Of a stretch of 21,655 nucleotides of DNA, positions 20,710 to 21,655 are shown in pieces. Origin of the DNA: CAYXTC01 sp964479375 (GTDB taxonomy: Bacteria; Patescibacteriota; Minisyncoccia; Minisyncoccales; GWA2-38-27); NCBI GenBank assembly GCA_964479375.1, contig CAYZKD010000012.1, positions 1 through 21,655 on the forward strand. The letters run 5' to 3'. Within the stretch, counting starts at the first letter, position 1. Every line of letters starts with the position of its first letter. The position numbers and the translations under genes are program-made. A model generated the notes under the pieces. The model had not been told where the DNA came from. It searched no databases and saw only the letters and a program-made list of their open reading frames with translations.

Positions 20710-21655
20710 ATGCTAAATTCTCCTGTTGAAGAAATAAAAAGCAGGCTTGATATTGTAGAAGTCATAGGCAGCTACATCAAACTAGAAAAGGCTGGCGCCA
20801 ACTATCGGGCAAGGTGTCCTTTTCATTCGGAGAAAAGACCTTCCTTTTTTGTTTCCCCCGTCCGTCAGGCATGGCACTGTTTTGGAGCCTGTTTTCCAAA
20901 AGATTCTTTGATTAAAACAGAAAAAGGCTACCATGCAATTAAAGAAATTAAAACAGGCCAAAGGGTGCTTACCCACAAAGGAAGGTTTATGCCGGTTACC
21001 CGGGTTTTAAAAAGACCTTATAACGGAGGAGTGGTAGATATAAGGGTTCGTAAATCCAGTGAAATAATTTCTTTAACGGATAACCACAGAGTGTATGCGA
21101 TAAAAACGAGAAACTGTAAGCAAAAAAATCGCAAAACAAGAATCTGTCAGAAAAGATGTTCCCAGAACTGTCCGACAAAACATTTCAAAGATTATAAAGT
21201 AGAAGAAATACCGGTTAGAGATATTGCTTTAAACGATTATTTGCTTTTCCCCATCAATAAGAAAGTGCGGGATGTTAAAAAAATAGTGCTTGATGACTAT
21301 TTAACCCGCGATATTAGTTTTTACGCCAGAAGATTAAAAAAGCTTCCAGAATTTGTAAGAGTAGACAAAGATTTTTTAAAGATTTTAGGTTATTGGATTG
21401 CAGAGGGCAGCGCTGATGACTACGGTCACGTTAGATTTACTCTTGGAATTCACGAAAAAGATTTTGCAGAAGACATAATGAAGCTTGTCGAGAAAGTATT
21501 TGGCTTGAAAAGCACCCAGAAGACCAGAACTGATAAAAAAGGCTATTCCCGTCGGGATGTGACTGTTAATAGTTCCAATTTAGCCAATATTTTCAATAAC
21601 CTTTGCGGGAAAGGTGCTTTAAATAAACATATTCCTTTTGCTTTTCAGTATCTTC
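20710..21655 (+). CDS. dnaG: DNA primase DnaG, N-terminal part, interrupted by an intein (runs off window)
   Basis: The frame is open for 315 codons to the window edge. Residues 1-60 are a normal DnaG start: VEEIKSRLDIVEVIGSYIKL, then the CHC2 zinc domain with C36-P-F-H39 (RCPFHSEKRPSFFVSP) and the third ligand C57 (WHCFGA). DnaG makes the RNA primers for replication; its zinc domain helps select template and start sites. At C61 the primase sequence stops and an intein begins (separate entry), so the fourth zinc ligand and the rest of the primase must lie beyond the window. CFGA-C gives C-x3-C spacing, where most DnaG proteins have CFGC. The ATG at 20710 fits the family N-terminus and lies just after an extended -10 promoter. 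Confidence 0.93.
   Translation, partial: MLNSPVEEIKSRLDIVEVIGSYIKLEKAGANYRARCPFHSEKRPSFFVSPVRQAWHCFGACFPKDSLIKTEKGYHAIKEIKTGQRVLTHKGRFMPVTRVLKRPYNGGVVDIRVRKSSEIISLTDNHRVYAIKTRNCKQKNRKTRICQKRCSQNCPTKHFKDYKVEEIPVRDIALNDYLLFPINKKVRDVKKIVLDDYLTRDISFYARRLKKLPEFVRVDKDFLKILGYWIAEGSADDYGHVRFTLGIHEKDFAEDIMKLVEKVFGLKSTQKTRTDKKGYSRRDVTVNSSNLANIFNNLCGKGALNKHIPFAFQYL
20890..21655 (+). other. intein in DnaG with LAGLIDADG-type endonuclease domain (5' part)
   Basis: Splicing block A begins at C61 of the fused protein (CFPKDSLIKTEKGYHAIKEI; Cys1 and the D-S-L-I strand are standard). Block B follows at 118-131 (EIISLTDNHRVYAI, with the T-x-N-H core). Next come four cysteines, C136, C146, C150 and C154, in a basic stretch, a candidate zinc site. 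A LAGLIDADG endonuclease block is at 222-234 (FLKILGYWIAEGS), followed by a second structural part (VRFTLGIHEKDFAEDIMKLVEKVFGL) and, near the edge, GKGALNKHIPFAF, common before the second endonuclease motif. The C-terminal blocks F and G and the +1 residue are outside the window, so splicing competence cannot be judged. Confidence 0.9.

Noticed and set aside
1..21655. CRISPR arrays, insertion-sequence transposases and prophage genes
   Set aside because: No regularly spaced direct repeats, transposase motifs or phage structural genes were found on either strand.

Overview
The window reads as chromosomal DNA of a small-genome bacterium, most likely a Candidate Phyla Radiation / Patescibacteria member (Parcubacteria-like). 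This is inferred from four things: a compact type IV pilus locus with short, divergent PilN/PilO proteins, PilV-like pseudopilins with an EGIEIVRNIRDENW-type helix, a lemA-htpX pair, and the CPR-like N-terminus of DnaG. The standard genetic code fits throughout. Several genes lack a Shine-Dalgarno sequence and have an extended -10 promoter almost touching the start codon.

Layout. (1) 1-1424 is an accessory-looking edge. It holds an attC-like folded repeat, a GNAT acetyltransferase, an 83-residue orphan gene with its own terminator, and twin strong hairpins with the same loop. (2) 1425-8479 is a type IV pilus operon: pilM, pilN-like, pilO-like, a membrane protein with a poly-Glu tail, pilB, a lone response-regulator receiver, pilT and pilC. 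(3) 8591-12003 is the pilin and maturation block: two class III-signal pilins separated by a terminator, prepilin peptidase pilD, and three minor pseudopilins in overlapping frames. Together 2 and 3 encode an almost complete machine: inner-membrane platform, extension and retraction motors, peptidase and pilin subunits. No outer-membrane secretin is present in the window, which fits a monoderm envelope. (4) 12006-14520: lemA, htpX and a double zinc-ribbon gene lie between two direct copies of a structured element, each exactly 176 nt. The second copy abuts tRNA-Ser(GGA). (5) 14528-15058 is a short MscS-type channel gene. (6) 15060-20585 is a surface-glycan region: four GT-B (GT4-like) glycosyltransferases on the minus strand in two overlapping pairs, with a plus-strand GalE-like epimerase between them. 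(7) 20710 to the window edge is dnaG (primase), interrupted after 60 codons by an intein with a LAGLIDADG-like endonuclease domain. The insertion falls inside the zinc-binding domain, and the gene runs off the window.

The most notable observations are the DnaG zinc-domain intein with its own four-cysteine cluster, the pair of equal-length 176-nt structured elements with tRNA-like ends, the attC-like site beside the acetyltransferase, the twin ACGGG-loop hairpins, and a 53-nt identical tract shared by two otherwise diverged glycosyltransferase genes.
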